This document shows positions 46,576 to 57,505 of a DNA stretch of 64,000 bases, piece after piece. A model generated the notes under the pieces. That model made no database searches and was not told where the DNA came from. It saw only the letters and a list, made by a program, of their open reading frames with translations. Location of the stretch: the NCBI GenBank assembly GCA_036365145.1, contig JAEOAD010000035.1, positions 1,486,001 to 1,550,000 on the forward strand, given 5' to 3'. Each line of letters starts with the position of its first letter. Within the stretch, counting starts at the first letter, position 1. The stretch comes from Orientallactaga sibirica. Lineage: Eukaryota; Chordata; Mammalia; Rodentia; Dipodidae. The position numbers were made by a program, and so were the translations under genes.

Positions 46576-46687
46576 TAAGGGACTTTGACTTTATTAGATT
46601 ATCTGTTTGTTTTAATCTCCACTCTTGAGTAAATATTCTGTGCTAGTTTTGATTGAATGTGTATATTGCTCAGTTGAATTTTAAAGC

Positions 46688-46938
46688 ATTTTAAAAAAAT
46701 TTGTTTTATTTATTTAAGAAAGTGAGACACAGAGAGAGAGAAGAGAGAGTGTATGAGAGAGACAGAGACAGACACAGAGTGAATTGGTGCACTAGGGCCT
46801 CCAGCCACTGCAAACAAACTCCATATACATGTGATACCTTGTGCATGTGGCTTACATGGTTCCTGGGAAATTGAACCTGGGTCCTTTGGCTTTTGCAGAC
46901 AAGTGCCTTAATTGCCAAGCCATCCCTCCCGCCCTCAC
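46688..46938 (-). repeat. tRNA-headed SINE, short form
   Basis: 'ttgttttatttatttaagaa', (GA)-rich part, 'ccactgcaaacaaactccat', 'gaaattgaacctgggtcctt' and 'gccaagccatccctcccgcc'. TTGAATTTTA flanks both sides (about 46674 and 46940), a likely target duplication. Confidence 0.94.
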
Positions 46939-47104
46939 TTGAATTTTAGAATCTGCTAGTAATTTGCTCCACCCAGCCTACTAGAATACTTGAATAGCAG
47001 GCAAACTCAACACCTAGGGTCACTTCTGCTGTTAGTCTGGGAATATAAGAGACACACCAGGTACCCTAAACTCCTACCCTGAAGACATACAAAGTTGGAT
47101 TTAC

Positions 47105-47719
47105 ATGGCTAAGAATACTGCAGATAATTAGAAGACTCAAGCATCAAATGACCTCAAGATGCACAAATAATATAAGAAACAGAAAAAAGACAATAAAATT
47201 CCATCAAAAATTATAAACCCATTAGAAATAACCTCTAGTGAGACTGTTTTAGATGAAATGTCTGACAAAGATTTTAAAAAAAAAATATTATATCAATGCT
47301 TAAAGAAATCAAAGGAATCAAACAAGAAAACAATCATCTGAAGGAATCCCAAGAAAATACAGGAAACCAATTTAATGAAATAATGAGGTAAATAAAAGAC
47401 ATGAGTAAGGAAAAAGAAATAATGAAAAAATACCAATCAGAAATACTAGAAATGAAAACCAGAGTAAGTCAAATGGAAAACTCTGTAGAAAGTCTCACCA
47501 GTAGAATGGATCAAAGAGAGGACAGAACATCTAAACTAGAAGACCAGGTGGCAGAGCTGGTACAGTCCAACAAAAAGAAAGACAAACTAATAGGAAGGCA
47601 TGAATGGGAATCTCAAGACATTCAGGACACTATGAAGATATCAAAGGTAATAATTCGGGCAGAGCAGGAGAAGGATTTTACTTCAAAGGCACAGTAAATA
47701 TTTTCAACAATATCATAGA
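47105..47719 (+). pseudogene. L1 ORF1, broken
   Basis: A probable ORF1 start at 47105 (M-A-K-N-T-A-D-N, then a stop) is followed by frame changes and then an open stretch at 47401-47697. That stretch has clear coiled-coil heptads (EILEMKTRVSQMENSVESL, SKLEDQVAELVQSNKKKDKL) and 'SQDIQDTMK', a decayed form of the L1 ORF1 'NLQDIWDTIK' segment. ORF1 protein binds L1 RNA as a trimer. An LTR fragment then cuts it. It is older than, or of a different subfamily from, the minus-strand L1 near 8 kb. Confidence 0.82.
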
Positions 47720-47867
47720 AGGTGATGTCCACCCTCTGCTCAGGCCATCATCTTCCCCTGCCATCATGGAGCTTCCTCTTGAGTCTGTAAGCCAAAATAA
47801 CCCCTTTTTCCCACAAGCTGCTCTTGGTCAGGTGATTTCTGCCAGCAATGCGAACCTGATTGCAATA
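47720..47867 (+). repeat. MaLR LTR, 3' part only
   Basis: 'ggtgatgtccaccctctgct' to 'cctgattgcaata' matches the 3' 150 bases of the LTR at 4897-5243. No primer-binding site follows, so it is a fragment of a solo LTR. Confidence 0.9.
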
Positions 47868-48490
47868 GAGGGAATGTATGCCTGGTACTGAAAACCCATG
47901 ACAGGGGAGGTCATGAGTCCTAGGGGCATAACGTCTGCTGGTATCTGGCTAAATGCATTATATTATGCTCACCAAACTGCCTGGAAAGTACTTTACTTAA
48001 AATTCATGCCCAAATATTATTTTTTTACTCCTACTTTTGGTTAGAGAACCTTCTCTTTTCAGATGGCAATGACCTCTGGTATGACTCAATAGGCACCATA
48101 GTGCTGAGAAGTGACAGAGGAGTGCTTAGCACTGAAACATCTCTATTACAGCTTCTAAGACACAGGATTCATTGCAGAAGAGGTGGTGGAAAGAATGTAA
48201 AAGGCAAAGGAAGGGCAGGACTGCTTACAATGCACTCTTCCAAACACAAAACATCTTGGATATCCATGACCTTACAGGGCTTGGCACTGCTACCTACACA
48301 AGGTCTTCATAATAGGAAGAAAAGATGATGACATCAAAATAAAAGATAAACTAATTGAGAGGGGAGGGAATATGATGGAGAGTGGAGTTGTGAAGGGGAA
48401 TGTGAGTTTGGGATGGAATTATCATGGTTTATTGTATTTAATTATGGAAGTTATAAATAACAAATTAAAAATTAACAGAAAAAAAGAGTC
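47868..48490 (+). repeat. L1 3' UTR-like sequence
   Basis: It continues from L1 ORF1 and an LTR fragment and ends in an A-rich terminus (near 48460-48486) preceded by 'ttatggaagttataaataac'. A G-rich patch (gagaggggagggaatatgat) shortly before the end is typical of L1 3' UTRs. Family assignment is inferred. Confidence 0.5.
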
Positions 48491-48840
48491 AAGTTAGAAT
48501 ATTCCTATCCACAGATGAATGAGACAATGTGATGATTGATTGGGTAAGTTCACTGAGAATGATCTGAATCTGCCCAACATGCTGACATACCTAATAAACA
48601 TCTTGAGGATCGGACAATAGGGAGGGTGGAGTGGGAGGGGAGGGTAACATTGGAGGGAGTCACAAAACTGGACCATACAATCCTATATTCTGAAAGACAG
48701 ACTAAAAGATTCAACCTTCATCAGGTCCTTAGAGGGAACACCTGAATCAAAGGTCCCTGCAAAGGATATGATGAAGACTAAACTTAATCTTCTCCTGTTT
48801 CTATCTTTCTTTCTCTCTCTTCTCTCTTTTATATTGGCTA
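48491..48840. other. Unclassified, probably repeat-derived
   Basis: Contains 'gggagggtggagtgggaggg', which resembles a retroelement 3' UTR polypurine patch, but no family is recognised. Confidence 0.35.
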
Positions 48841-48915
48841 TCTTTTTCTTCTTCTTCTTCTTCTTCTTCTTCTTCTTCTTCTTCTTCTTCTTCTTCTTTT
48901 TTTTTTTTTTTTTTT
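48841..48915. repeat. (CTT)17 plus T-run, homopyrimidine
   Basis: (CTT)n from about 48847 to 48897 followed by 18 T. Poly-Glu frames on the minus strand come only from this run. Confidence 0.96.
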
Positions 48916-49270
48916 AACTTGGTGGTGGCCTGTAACTCCCAGTACCAGCATGCAGTTAACATCCATAATGAGCTGTTGATCAGAGAGAACCACAAGGTTT
49001 CCCAAAAGAGGACAGATTTCTGTCAGAGCACTTGATGACCCACCAAAGGTTAATAGTAAGACCCTACTGCTGAAGACACCATATGCTGTTGGGATGGAAC
49101 ATGGAGAGAGCTTGCTGGAATCTGGACGAGAGTCAGTCCCCAGATCATTAGGTTGTCTAGTGCCAGAAGGTGCTACATGAGTGATTGGGGGAAAATAACC
49201 AACATCTGTCCAAGCAACTCGAGGTCTAAGTTACTCAGCAGCAAACAACTATAGATCCACACTAAAAAAT
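48916..49270 (-). repeat. Unclassified retroelement 3' end with (GAA)n tail
   Basis: On the minus strand, about 350 bases of CpG-poor sequence end in 'ccaccaccaagtt' followed directly by A18 and (GAA)n. That is the mark of a retrotransposed 3' end, perhaps an L1 3' UTR. Family not recognised. Confidence 0.4.
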
Positions 49271-49333
49271 GTTTAGTTCTACTTCAAGTTCTGGGACATA
49301 TTTTCTACATTCTCTTTAACATCACATTTTCAA

Positions 49334-49460
49334 GCCGGTCATGGTGACTGAGACCTATAATTGTAGCACTCTGAAGGCTGAGAAAAGAGTGTCAACCTGG
49401 GCTATAGTGAGTTCCAGGCCAGTTTGAGATACAGTGTGAGAGCCTGTCTCAAAAAGAAAC
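49334..49460 (+). repeat. B1-like SINE, diverged
   Basis: 'gccggtcatggtgactgaga', 'aacctgggctatagtgagtt' and 'gagagcctgtctcaaaaag'. Confidence 0.8.
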
Positions 49461-49548
49461 TGTCTAACATTTACAAAGTCATAAAAAACCAACAAATAAA
49501 ACTGAATAAAATGTAATTCAACACATCCACACACAGAGACATTATATA

Positions 49549-49564
49549 TATACACATACATACA

Positions 49565-49595
<31 letters not shown>

Positions 49596-49612
49596 GCACA
49601 CACATATACACA
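49549..49612. repeat. (ACAT)n microsatellite
   Basis: TACA/CATA units with short TA and CA runs at the ends. Confidence 0.93.
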
Positions 49613-50076
49613 TGGAATTTTTCACTTTGACTTTTGTTTTGGGACATACCAGTTGTATACAGATTTTCTGTATGTAGGAGTCACCCTTGAAGTGAACCAC
49701 GGTGACATCCCAAGAAGAATAATATTTATAATTTTGCCTCTCTTGGTTTTTATTTTTCTTCCTTTATCTTGCCTTCTGCTTTCTTGACACTTGTTTGTAC
49801 TATGCCCCTTACTCTAATATTTCTGATTTGGTTCAAACGCCAGCTCTGCTTGGGCTAATAGGTGTATTTTAGCTTCTGTTTACCACCCTGGCATCCCAGC
49901 TCATCTAAGTGACTCTATGAAATGTATTTCTGGTCTTTGTGCCAATTCTAGCATAAATTATGGACCAGTATTTGAGGGACTCATCTGCAAAGCACAGTGA
50001 GAATGGTCAAGAACAAACATGTTGCAGATGATAGCTGACTGTAATACCAGCATTCATTGAGTTCTAGTTTGCATCT
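49613..50076. other. Non-coding stretch, nothing recognised
   Basis: Unique sequence without repeat or exon signature. Confidence 0.4.
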
Positions 50077-50083
50077 TTCCTTT

Positions 50084-50130
<47 letters not shown>

Positions 50131-50305
50131 TGAGAAGGAAAGAGAGAGAGAGTGGGTGTTCCAGGGCTTCAAGCCACTGCAAATGCACTCCAGATCCATG
50201 TGCCATCATGTGCATCTGGCTTACGTGGGATCTGGAGAACTGAACCTAGAGATCCTTAGGCTTTGCAGGCATGTACCTTAACTGCTAAGCCATCCCTCCA
50301 GCCCC
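50077..50305 (-). repeat. tRNA-headed SINE, short form, (TTTA)12 tail
   Basis: (TTTA)n at 50079-50130 is the antisense tail. The body and head run to 'taagccatccctccagcccc'. Confidence 0.95.
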
Positions 50306-50419
50306 CTCTTTTTTGCTTTTCTTTTATGACTATGTTCTTGACATCATAATGATCAATATTTTCTTACTTACTAGTGGAATTCTTACTATGTTTCAGGAAG
50401 TTTGTTGACAATTTTAAAC

Positions 50420-50560
50420 TTTTTTAAACTTCATTTAATTTTATTTGTTTGAGAGAGACAGAGACAAAGAGGCAGAGAGACAGATAGGTAGAGAGAGAGA
50501 GAGTGAGTGAGAATGGTCACACCAGGGCCTCTAGCCAGATGCATGTACCACTACACAAAC
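50420..50560 (-). repeat. tRNA-headed SINE, head missing
   Basis: 'tttatttgtttgagagagac', (GA)-rich part and 'ggtcacaccagggcctctag', then the copy breaks off before box B. Confidence 0.8.
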
Positions 50561-50594
50561 AAACTGAGTCCCAGATGATAAATCTATTGAGCAC

Positions 50595-50839
50595 ATGGCA
50601 GTTTGAATATACCACGTTTTATATACATCTGCAATCACCTTGCTAGAGGCAAGGTCACTGGGGGCGGTCTTAACATGGGATTTATGCAAATGGAGAATTT
50701 AGTGTTTTGCTCTGTGTGCTGTGGTGGCTGGTTGGTTGAGCTTGGCCCTGTAGCAGGCCACTTCTCTTGCCATTATGGAACTTCCCTGGATCTGTAAGCT
50801 TCAATAAATAATATCCCTTCCTCCTGTGCCTGGTCTGAG
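50595..50839 (+). repeat. MaLR LTR fragment flanked by 16-bp direct repeats
   Basis: 'ggcagtttgaatataccac' to 'cctcctgtgcctggtctgag', with 'cttcaataaataat' holding AATAAA. It lacks the last ~22 bases of the LTR as seen at 36854-37193. TAAATCTATTGAGCAC stands at 50579-50594 and again at 50840-50855. Confidence 0.88.
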
Positions 50840-50911
50840 TAAATCTATTGAGCACCTACAAGCACCTATTTTTTGTGAGATGCTATTTTTGATGTTTCTA
50901 GAGATACAGAA

Positions 50912-50995
50912 TGCTGGTATTGCAGCACTATAGTAGAGGGCTTATCTAGCATGCTTGTGGCCCTGAGTTTGATCCCTAGAATTACAGGAAAACAG
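50912..50995 (+). repeat. ID-like SINE, partial
   Basis: 'gcttatctagcatgcttgtg' and 'ccctgagtttgatccctaga' (box B GTTTGATCC), then a short A-rich end. Confidence 0.75.
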
Positions 50996-50999
50996 TATT

Positions 51000-52020
51000 C
51001 AGATACAAAGTCACTGTCATACTATGATCACATTTTTTAGGGAAAGGTTATAGGTAAATAAATAGAAAATACTTCAAGAAGAAATGGTGAAAAAAGATGT
51101 TGAAGTCATTCCTTTGAAGAACAAATCAGTTAGAGATTTTAAGGTATCAAGCAACTTAAATTTAATAAACTGACAATGGAAACAGGACTGAAGGGTGAGT
51201 TCCACTAATGAATATAGAAAACAAGAAGAGAAGAAAGGAAAGTGGAAGGTTGCTATTGGCTGCTGTGTTCTGGGGGAGCTTCGGGAGAAGGGGTCTAAAG
51301 GGTAGATGGAATTTGGCTGGATGGGGGAGGAAGATATTCTGCAGCAGTGAAAATAAGTTAATTGTCTCCATGAGACAACTGAAAGTTCATTTTTCTGCTG
51401 ATCATTGCTGAACATGACAGATTTAAAGAGTGTAAGTTTGGCCCTCACAGCTCTTAACACTAAATCTGAAGTTCCATTCAGTTTCATCAACCTGACCTCA
51501 AAAACATCAGCACAGTGCCTAGAGATTCATGCGTCAGCTTCCCAGCCCCGACAGATGTATATGCTTTTAAAAAGTGCAAACAAAACACTACATTTACCAT
51601 GCCCATAGAGTACGAGTGCCTAGCTGACATTCACCCTGATTCATCATCCGTCCCCTTTAATATGCCATCCATCACGTACTCTCATTTCCCTTAAGAGCTT
51701 GTGGAAAGTCGGAGCACAAATGGTCCATTGGTCAGATGCCTTCCATTCTATGCCTGGTGGGAATATGAGGGGAAGTCAGGTTTTGGGACAACAGTGGCTG
51801 ATGCTGCCAGAGTGTGGAGGCAGGCTGCCTCTGACCTTGACATTGAGCATGCAGTGTTCCTCTCTTAGGCAGGGTGTTGAGATGATGGTGAAGCTCTGCA
51901 TCCTAACAGGAAGTGGTGTGTTTGGAAATCAAATGCCTCCAAGCAAACACTCTAAAAAGGAGATGTCTTATCCATGTATCATTGATTTTACCAAAAGACA
52001 ACCCTGTTCCTATCACATAT
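51000..52020. other. Non-coding stretch, no gene seen
   Basis: Unique sequence. The longest frame, 138 codons on the minus strand at 51074-51490, has no recognised domain and unremarkable composition. Confidence 0.45.
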
Positions 52021-52034
52021 TCTCCTGAAATCTT

Positions 52035-52215
52035 TTTTTGTTTGTTTGTTTTTTTTTTTTTTTTTTTTTTTTTTGGTTTTTCGAGGTCTCACTCTAGCTC
52101 AGGCTGACCTGGAATTTACTCTGTAGTCTTAGGGTGGCCTTGAACTCATGGTGATTCTCCTACCTCTGCCTCCCAAGTGCTGGGATTAAAGGTGTGCGCC
52201 ACCACGTCCAGCTCT
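52035..52215 (-). repeat. B1-like SINE with 14-bp target-site duplication
   Basis: TCTCCTGAAATCTT at 52021-52034 and 52216-52229. T-rich antisense tail, then 'gaggtctcactctagctcag' to 'ccaccacgtccagc'. Confidence 0.96.
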
Positions 52216-52383
52216 TCTCCTGAAATCTTAACGATGTAAACTTAAAATGAATCTTGTAAGCCAAGACAGATGACACACATGAGAAAAAGAGAGAGAATAT
52301 GATTTCAGGCATTAAAAAGAAGATATATGTCAGGTGACTGTTTAAGCCTATGTTGACTGAGAAGTGGAGAAAAAAACAATGAC

Positions 52384-52660
52384 TTTTTTTTTGGAGAGAG
52401 ATGTAGAGAGAGACACAGAGAGAGAGACAGAGAGAGAGAAGGAGAGAAAGACAGAGTTGGGCACTCCAGCAGTCTCTCAGCTGCTGCGAACGAAATCCAG
52501 ATGTGTGCGCCCCCTTGTGGTCAAGTGAGGCATTGCGTCCTTGCATCGCTGCATCTGGCTAAATGTGGGACCTGGAGATTGGAACCACTGGAGATTGGAA
52601 CCAGCGTTCTTTAGGCTTAGGAGGCAGGCTCCTTAATCGCTAAGCCATCTCTCCAGTCCC
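52384..52660 (-). repeat. tRNA-headed SINE, long form
   Basis: Flanked by CAATGAC (52377-52383 and 52661-52667). The box-B module is doubled. 'gcgcccccttgtggtcaagt' and 'aagccatctctccagtcccc' are intact. Confidence 0.95.
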
Positions 52661-52746
52661 CAATGACATATTTTTAAAAGAAGCAACAATACATCCCATT
52701 ATTTGACAATCATTTCACAGAAGAAATGTCAGGTAAAAAGTGTCAG

Positions 52747-52954
52747 AGGGCTGAAGATATGGCTCAGTGATTAAGGCACTCTCTTGCCTGCAAAGCCAGA
52801 TGGGTTCGATTCCCAAGTATGCACATAAACTCAGATGCACAAAGTGACATATGCATCTGGAGTTCATCTGCAGTGGTTAGAGGTCCTGGTGTGCCTGTTC
52901 TCTCTCAGTCTCTCTCTGCTTGCAAATAAATAAATAAATAAAACATTTTTTAAC
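52747..52954 (+). repeat. tRNA-headed SINE, short form
   Basis: Box A-like GGCTCAGTGATTAAGG and box B GGTTCGATTCC, 'catctggagttcatctgcag', tail AAATAAATAAATAAATAAAA. Flanks AAAAGTGTCAG and AAAAGTTTCAG are a target duplication with one change. Confidence 0.95.
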
Positions 52955-52965
52955 AAAAGTTTCAG

Positions 52966-53085
52966 GTGGGCTCGGGAGGTGGTTCATCTATTAATTGCAT
53001 GGCTTGCAAAGGCTACTGGCTTAGGTTCGGTTCCCCACCCATTTACGTAAAACTGGATGTGTGGTGTGCACATGTGTAGGTGTTA
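52966..53085 (+). repeat. tRNA-headed SINE, 3'-truncated and diverged
   Basis: 'gtgggctcgggaggtggttc', 'tggcttgcaaaggctactgg' and box B-like 'taggttcggttccccaccc'. The body fades out after 'ggatgtgtggtgtgcacatg'. Confidence 0.75.
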
Positions 53086-53089
53086 AATG

Positions 53090-53460
53090 AGGTTAAGATA
53101 AAGATAAAATTCACATGTGCTTAAGACATAATTTTAAAACAAAGGTGGTGGCAACCAGAATTTCTGAGTGATGTATACAGGGTTTTAAACCCTATTGCTG
53201 GATTAGAAATCTTGTTCACTATAGGACATCTAACCTCAAAATTCCCAAGCATATATCTCAGTCATGGTAGAATCCTAATAATATGGTCCTGTCTTTCTTT
53301 CATGTCAGCATCTAGTCACTTTTCACTTCCATCCATGCTCAGAACCCTTGAATGAGTTCCTTCATTTGCACTTATTCTCAGCATTGTCTTCTTATCCTTC
53401 AGATCTTAAGGTCATCGACACCAAATCAGAAGAATCTTCTGACTACCATTGACCTCCATC
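53090..53460. other. Non-coding stretch, nothing recognised
   Basis: Unique sequence between SINEs. Confidence 0.4.
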
Positions 53461-53464
53461 TATT

Positions 53465-53785
53465 TGCATGTGCATGCACGCACATGCTTGTGTGTTCGTG
53501 TGTGAGTGAAAATAGGTGCAGACCATAGTACATATGTGGAAGTCCAAGAACAACTTCAAGTGTTGATATTGTCTCACACCTTGCTTAAGGCAGGGTCTAT
53601 CAACTTTGAATGCCAGACTGGCTGGCCAGAAAGTTTCTGGGTGATTTTCCTATCTCTGCCTTCTTTCTCACTGTAAGTACACTAGGAAAACAGACGATAC
53701 AGATGCTATGGCATGTGGATTCCAAACTCAGGTACTCGTGCTTGTGTGGCACCCATTTTATCCACAGAACCATGTCCCCTGCCCA
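53465..53785 (-). repeat. B3-like SINE, old
   Basis: GTGTG-rich start, 'gtggaagtccaagaacaact', 'gccagactggctggccagaa', 'actcaggtactcgtgcttgt' and 'agaaccatgtcccctgccc'. Overlapping frames of about 100 codons on both strands are chance. Confidence 0.75.
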
Positions 53786-53890
53786 ATCTCCATCTGTTCT
53801 TATATTTCCCCACCAGATATCATCATGTACTATTATTGATCTGTCTACGTGCTTTCCTATGACTGGAATAGAATTTCTTGACAGCCTCAG

Positions 53891-54250
53891 AGGAGGTTTG
53901 AATGTAAAACATCCCACATAGATTCATGTGTTTAAAACTTAATCGCCAGTTGGTGATGTAATTTGCAAAAGTTGTGGAACCTTTAGGAGGTGAATCCTTG
54001 CTGAAGGTAGTGTGTCGCTACAGGTGGACCTCGAGGTTTTAAATCCTAAAACCATTGCTTCAGTCATCTTGCTCTTCCTACATCCTCTCTGCTGATGTGA
54101 AGATGTGACTCTGGTCTTCCTACTCCCACCATGATCTCCTCCCCTGTGTTAGACTTCCCCTCGTGACTAGAATTCACAAATTAACCCCTTGCTTTTTCAA
54201 TCTGCTTTTGGTTAGATGTTTTGTCCCAGAGTTGAAAAATTAACTGATAT
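53891..54250 (+). repeat. MaLR LTR, old
   Basis: 'ggaggtttgaatgtaaaaca', 'aatcgccagttggtgatgta', 'cacaaattaaccccttgctt' and 'gttagatgttttgtcccag' are in ORR1/MaLR order. Confidence 0.75.
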
Positions 54251-54548
54251 ATTTTCCTTGTTCACAGTTAAGCTTTAGGGTATGTGAGTATACCCCCGGT
54301 ACATAAAGTCCTCATCAGTGACAGCTAGTGTCTGAGAGCACTAGACAGGTGACACATACTATCCTACATACTGACACCCTTTTCTATGTGAAGGCATTAC
54401 AGAGATTCGAGGCACTGGTGGTGAAAAGATGAAGCGAGCATGTGTATCCAGGGTTCTCTCCTAATCTGTGCTCCTTACTGTTACATTAGTCGGCCTTCAA
54501 AGTAATGAGTGACCAATACTTACTACTCCCTTTATTTTTTTTAATTTT

Positions 54549-54810
54549 TTTTTTTTTTGGAGAGAGACACAGAGAGACAGAGAGAGAGAGAGAGAGGAAG
54601 ACAGAGATGGGCGCGCCAGCAGTGTCTCAGCTGCTGTGAACGAAATCCAGATGCCTGTGTCCCCTTGTGGTCAAGTGCGGCATTGCGCCCTTGCTTCACT
54701 TTTCATCTGGCTAAACGTGGGACTTGGAGATTGGAACTGCTGGAGATTGGAACCAGCGTTCTTAGTCTTAGGAGACAGGCGCCTTAACCCTTAAGCCATC
54801 TCTCCAGCCC
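54549..54810 (-). repeat. tRNA-headed SINE, long form
   Basis: T-run, 'ggagagagacacagagagac', 'gcgcgccagcagtgtctcag', doubled box-B module and 'aagccatctctccagccc'. Confidence 0.95.
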
Positions 54811-54814
54811 TTAA

Positions 54815-55185
54815 TCTTCCCTTTAAATCCAAGGGATACTTCAGACCTATTTTTCACTTGAATGGAGTGGATGACCACAGATGAATGAAAGCAAAATTCA
54901 TGATGGTTGTGATGCAGTTCTATATATCTTTATTAAGGAGATTTAGTGTATAAAATGTCACTTCCTAGCTTCTCAAGACCACAGTTGAGACTTATTTTAT
55001 CTTTCAAAGACACCACTGCTTACCTGTTATAAAATAAGAGAAATGATTCCCTCCTCCTGTTCCCCGCCCCCCACTTCTACAGACCAGGTTTTACCAACAT
55101 CAAGTTGCCAAGTACACTGTCAAATTGCATCTCTTAAATTGATTTATTTTGCATGTGTATGTGCTTTGTGTGGTTTCCATGCATA
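54815..55185. other. Non-coding stretch, nothing recognised
   Basis: Unique sequence before the GT-rich end of a B3-like SINE. Confidence 0.4.
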
Positions 55186-55189
55186 TGTT

Positions 55190-55525
55190 GTCATATGCAT
55201 GCAACTACACATGTGTGTGAGCGCATGTGCACATGTGTATATGTGTGTGTGCGCGTGTGCATGCATGTGCATGTGGAGGCCAGAGGCCAACATCAGGTGT
55301 ATTTCTCAATTACTCTGCCTTATTTTTATGGCAAAGTATCTCTCTGAACTTGAGCTCACTGTTAGCTAAGACCAGCTAGTGAGCAAGCCCTAGGGACCCT
55401 CCTGTCTCTGCCTCTCCAGTGCTGGGATTATAGGCATGTGTGGAAAACCCTGGGTTTTATTTGGTGCCCGTGGATCTGAAATTAGGTCCTCATGCTTGCA
55501 CAGCAAGAACCATCTCTCCAGTCTT
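55190..55525 (-). repeat. B3-like SINE with (TG)-rich end
   Basis: 'gcatgtggaggccagaggcc', 'aagccctagggaccctcctg', 'ccagtgctgggattataggc' and 'agaaccatctctccagtc'. Confidence 0.88.
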
Positions 55526-55529
55526 TCTT

Positions 55530-56385
55530 CGATTTTTTTTTTACTATATTCCTCAGTAATTCAAAAAAGGCAGCCTGTAAAAATATGTACAGCATCATCT
55601 CCACAGTTTTCTGCTTGCAGATTTGTTTTCAAGCACTGCTGTGAGTAGGTGGACCTGAGCCAGATCTTCCTTCTGTCTGTGGGCTCAGAACCTAGCTCGG
55701 TGCTCGGCTTATGAGTGGAAACTCCATGCCAGTTTGTTCAATGAATAATAAAAATCACATACAAAACAGATAAGTTTGGCCATGTGTCTTACTTGGTGAG
55801 ATTATGTAAAATGAATCCAGCTGGGCAGGCTATCTCCTCAGGCCCTGGCTGTCAGGAAAACAGCAGCTCTGGTGGGAGGGAGGAGGCAGGTTCTGGCGCC
55901 GCCTTCACGCAGGCCCTCCACGCCATGTTTCCACTGTGACTCTGGCCATCCACCTTTGCTCACACTGTGGCTGGTTTCCTGCTAGGCCTCTAGGGTGAGT
56001 CACTCTGTGACCTACTTTCCAGGTTCCCTGCCTTCCTCATGGTTCCCAGACTCTGGCAGCATTCTCTTTCCTGGCACTAGGTTTCTATGGACAGATCCCC
56101 GGTAACACCCCAGCTTGGCATGGCTTGGGAGAATCTCACCATCCTGTGCACCTCCATCCGTACTCACATCGCTCTTTCCTCGCGGGTTAGCCCCTGCCAG
56201 CTTTGACGGGGCTTGTTCCGGGATGGAATGGTCTGCTTTCTGCCCAGTCCATCTTTGTTCTTAAAACTTTGTTTTTCTGTATTTCTTTGGGTAATCTGAG
56301 TTCTTTCTTTTCTTATCTTTACTTTTATCAAAAAAAAAAAAAAAAAAAAAAACATCTTTCCTAGGGGATAAGGAGAGGCTTCTGG
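55530..56385. other. Unique, partly GC-richer stretch
   Basis: 55830-56160 is GC-richer than its surroundings, but CpG remains sparse, so it is not a CpG island. An A-run lies at about 56331-56352. No exon recognised. Confidence 0.45.
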
Positions 56386-56532
56386 GGTACAGATCTGAGT
56401 GAGGATTCCCAGCACCCAGGTCAGGTAAAATGCTGGGTGTGGTGGTGCAAGTGTGTTATTCCAGCACAGGGGAAGTAGACAGGAGAATCCTTGGGACTTC
56501 ACCAGCTTGTCTAACCACATCAGAGTCCTGGG

Positions 56533-56585
<53 letters not shown>

Positions 56586-56660
56586 TGTCTTAAAAAAGTA
56601 AGGCGGAGGGTAATCAAGGATGATATTTGATCTTACTTCTGTCCCCCACATGCATGAGTA

Positions 56661-56699
<39 letters not shown>

Positions 56700-56720
56700 A
56701 TCCGTACACATACCAAAACA
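56386..56720 (+). repeat. B2/B4-like SINE with (GA)23 and (AC)17
   Basis: 'gtggtggtgcaagtgtgtta', 'gacaggagaatccttgggac', (GA)n at 56536-56581, 'tgatcttacttctgtccccc' and (AC)n at 56663-56697. Both dinucleotide runs have grown inside the element. Confidence 0.7.
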
Positions 56721-56874
56721 CATATACACAGTCATACACACATACATATGTTTCAAGAACATATTCACTGTCTTGAGGACAAACACTAATGCCTCTTTCT
56801 TTGAAAATCTAGCCTTACTTACAGCACATCTTCTCAGTGCTGAGTTGGACAGAAACATTGTTATGCATCAGCTA

Positions 56875-57113
56875 CAACATGTCTGCGTACATGTATGCAG
56901 AGACCAGAGGATGACATTGTGTGTCTTCCTCCAACACTCTCCATCTTATTTCCTGTGTCTGGGTCTCTCTAGCCACCCACTTGCCATGGGGATATCTGGG
57001 ATTATAGGCTGGCTCCCACATTTGCCTGACATTTGCATTGATCTGGGGGGTCTGAGCTATGGTCCTCAGGCTTTTGTGGTAGGTGCTTTATCCGCTGAGC
57101 GACCTTCTCAGCC
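56875..57113 (-). repeat. B3-like SINE, old
   Basis: 'gagaccagaggatgacattg', 'tctgggattataggctggct', 'tggtcctcaggcttttgtgg' and 'tatccgctgagcgaccttct'. A 184-codon frame over this and the preceding (AC)n is chance. Confidence 0.72.
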
Positions 57114-57151
57114 TGATAATCAAGGCTATTTCTTCACTATATCTGGTGTGT

Positions 57152-57492
57152 TGTTTGCTCTAGTTTGTATCTGAAGTGTCTCTTAAAGGCCCTTGTGCTT
57201 GGTTGCCAAACTGTGGAGCTACTGAGAGATGGTAGAGCTTCTGGGAGGTGGGCCTAAAGGGGGGAAGCAGGCCCTTGAAAGGGATATTGAGACCACACCC
57301 TTCTCAATCTCTCTCACTTCACTTCCCACCCACCACGAGGTGAGCAGCTCTGCTCCTCTCTGCGACTCCTGTCAAGATGTTCTGCCTTGTTCAAGGCCCC
57401 AAACCAATGGACGAGCAGACCATGGACTAAACAAGAGCCAAAGCAATCCTTCTTATATGCTGTGTCTCTTGGGTGTTTTGTTCCAATGACAA
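57152..57492 (+). repeat. LTR of MaLR type, old
   Basis: 'gtagagcttctgggaggtgg', 'gacgagcagaccatggacta', 'caagagccaaagcaatcctt' and 'gtctcttgggtgttttgttc' follow the order of old MaLR (MLT1-like) LTRs. Boundaries are approximate. Confidence 0.55.
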
Positions 57493-57505
57493 AATGTTTA
57501 TTTTT

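Noticed and set aside
51074..51490. 138-codon minus-strand frame
   Set aside because: No domain, no plausible splice or promoter context, and an opposite-strand frame of similar quality overlaps it.
55830..56160. Possible CpG island or promoter
   Set aside because: The stretch is GC-richer but CpG dinucleotides are still scarce, and no adjoining exon is seen.
56620..57174. 184-codon plus-strand frame
   Set aside because: It starts in (AC)n (His/Thr run) and then crosses an antisense B3-like SINE.
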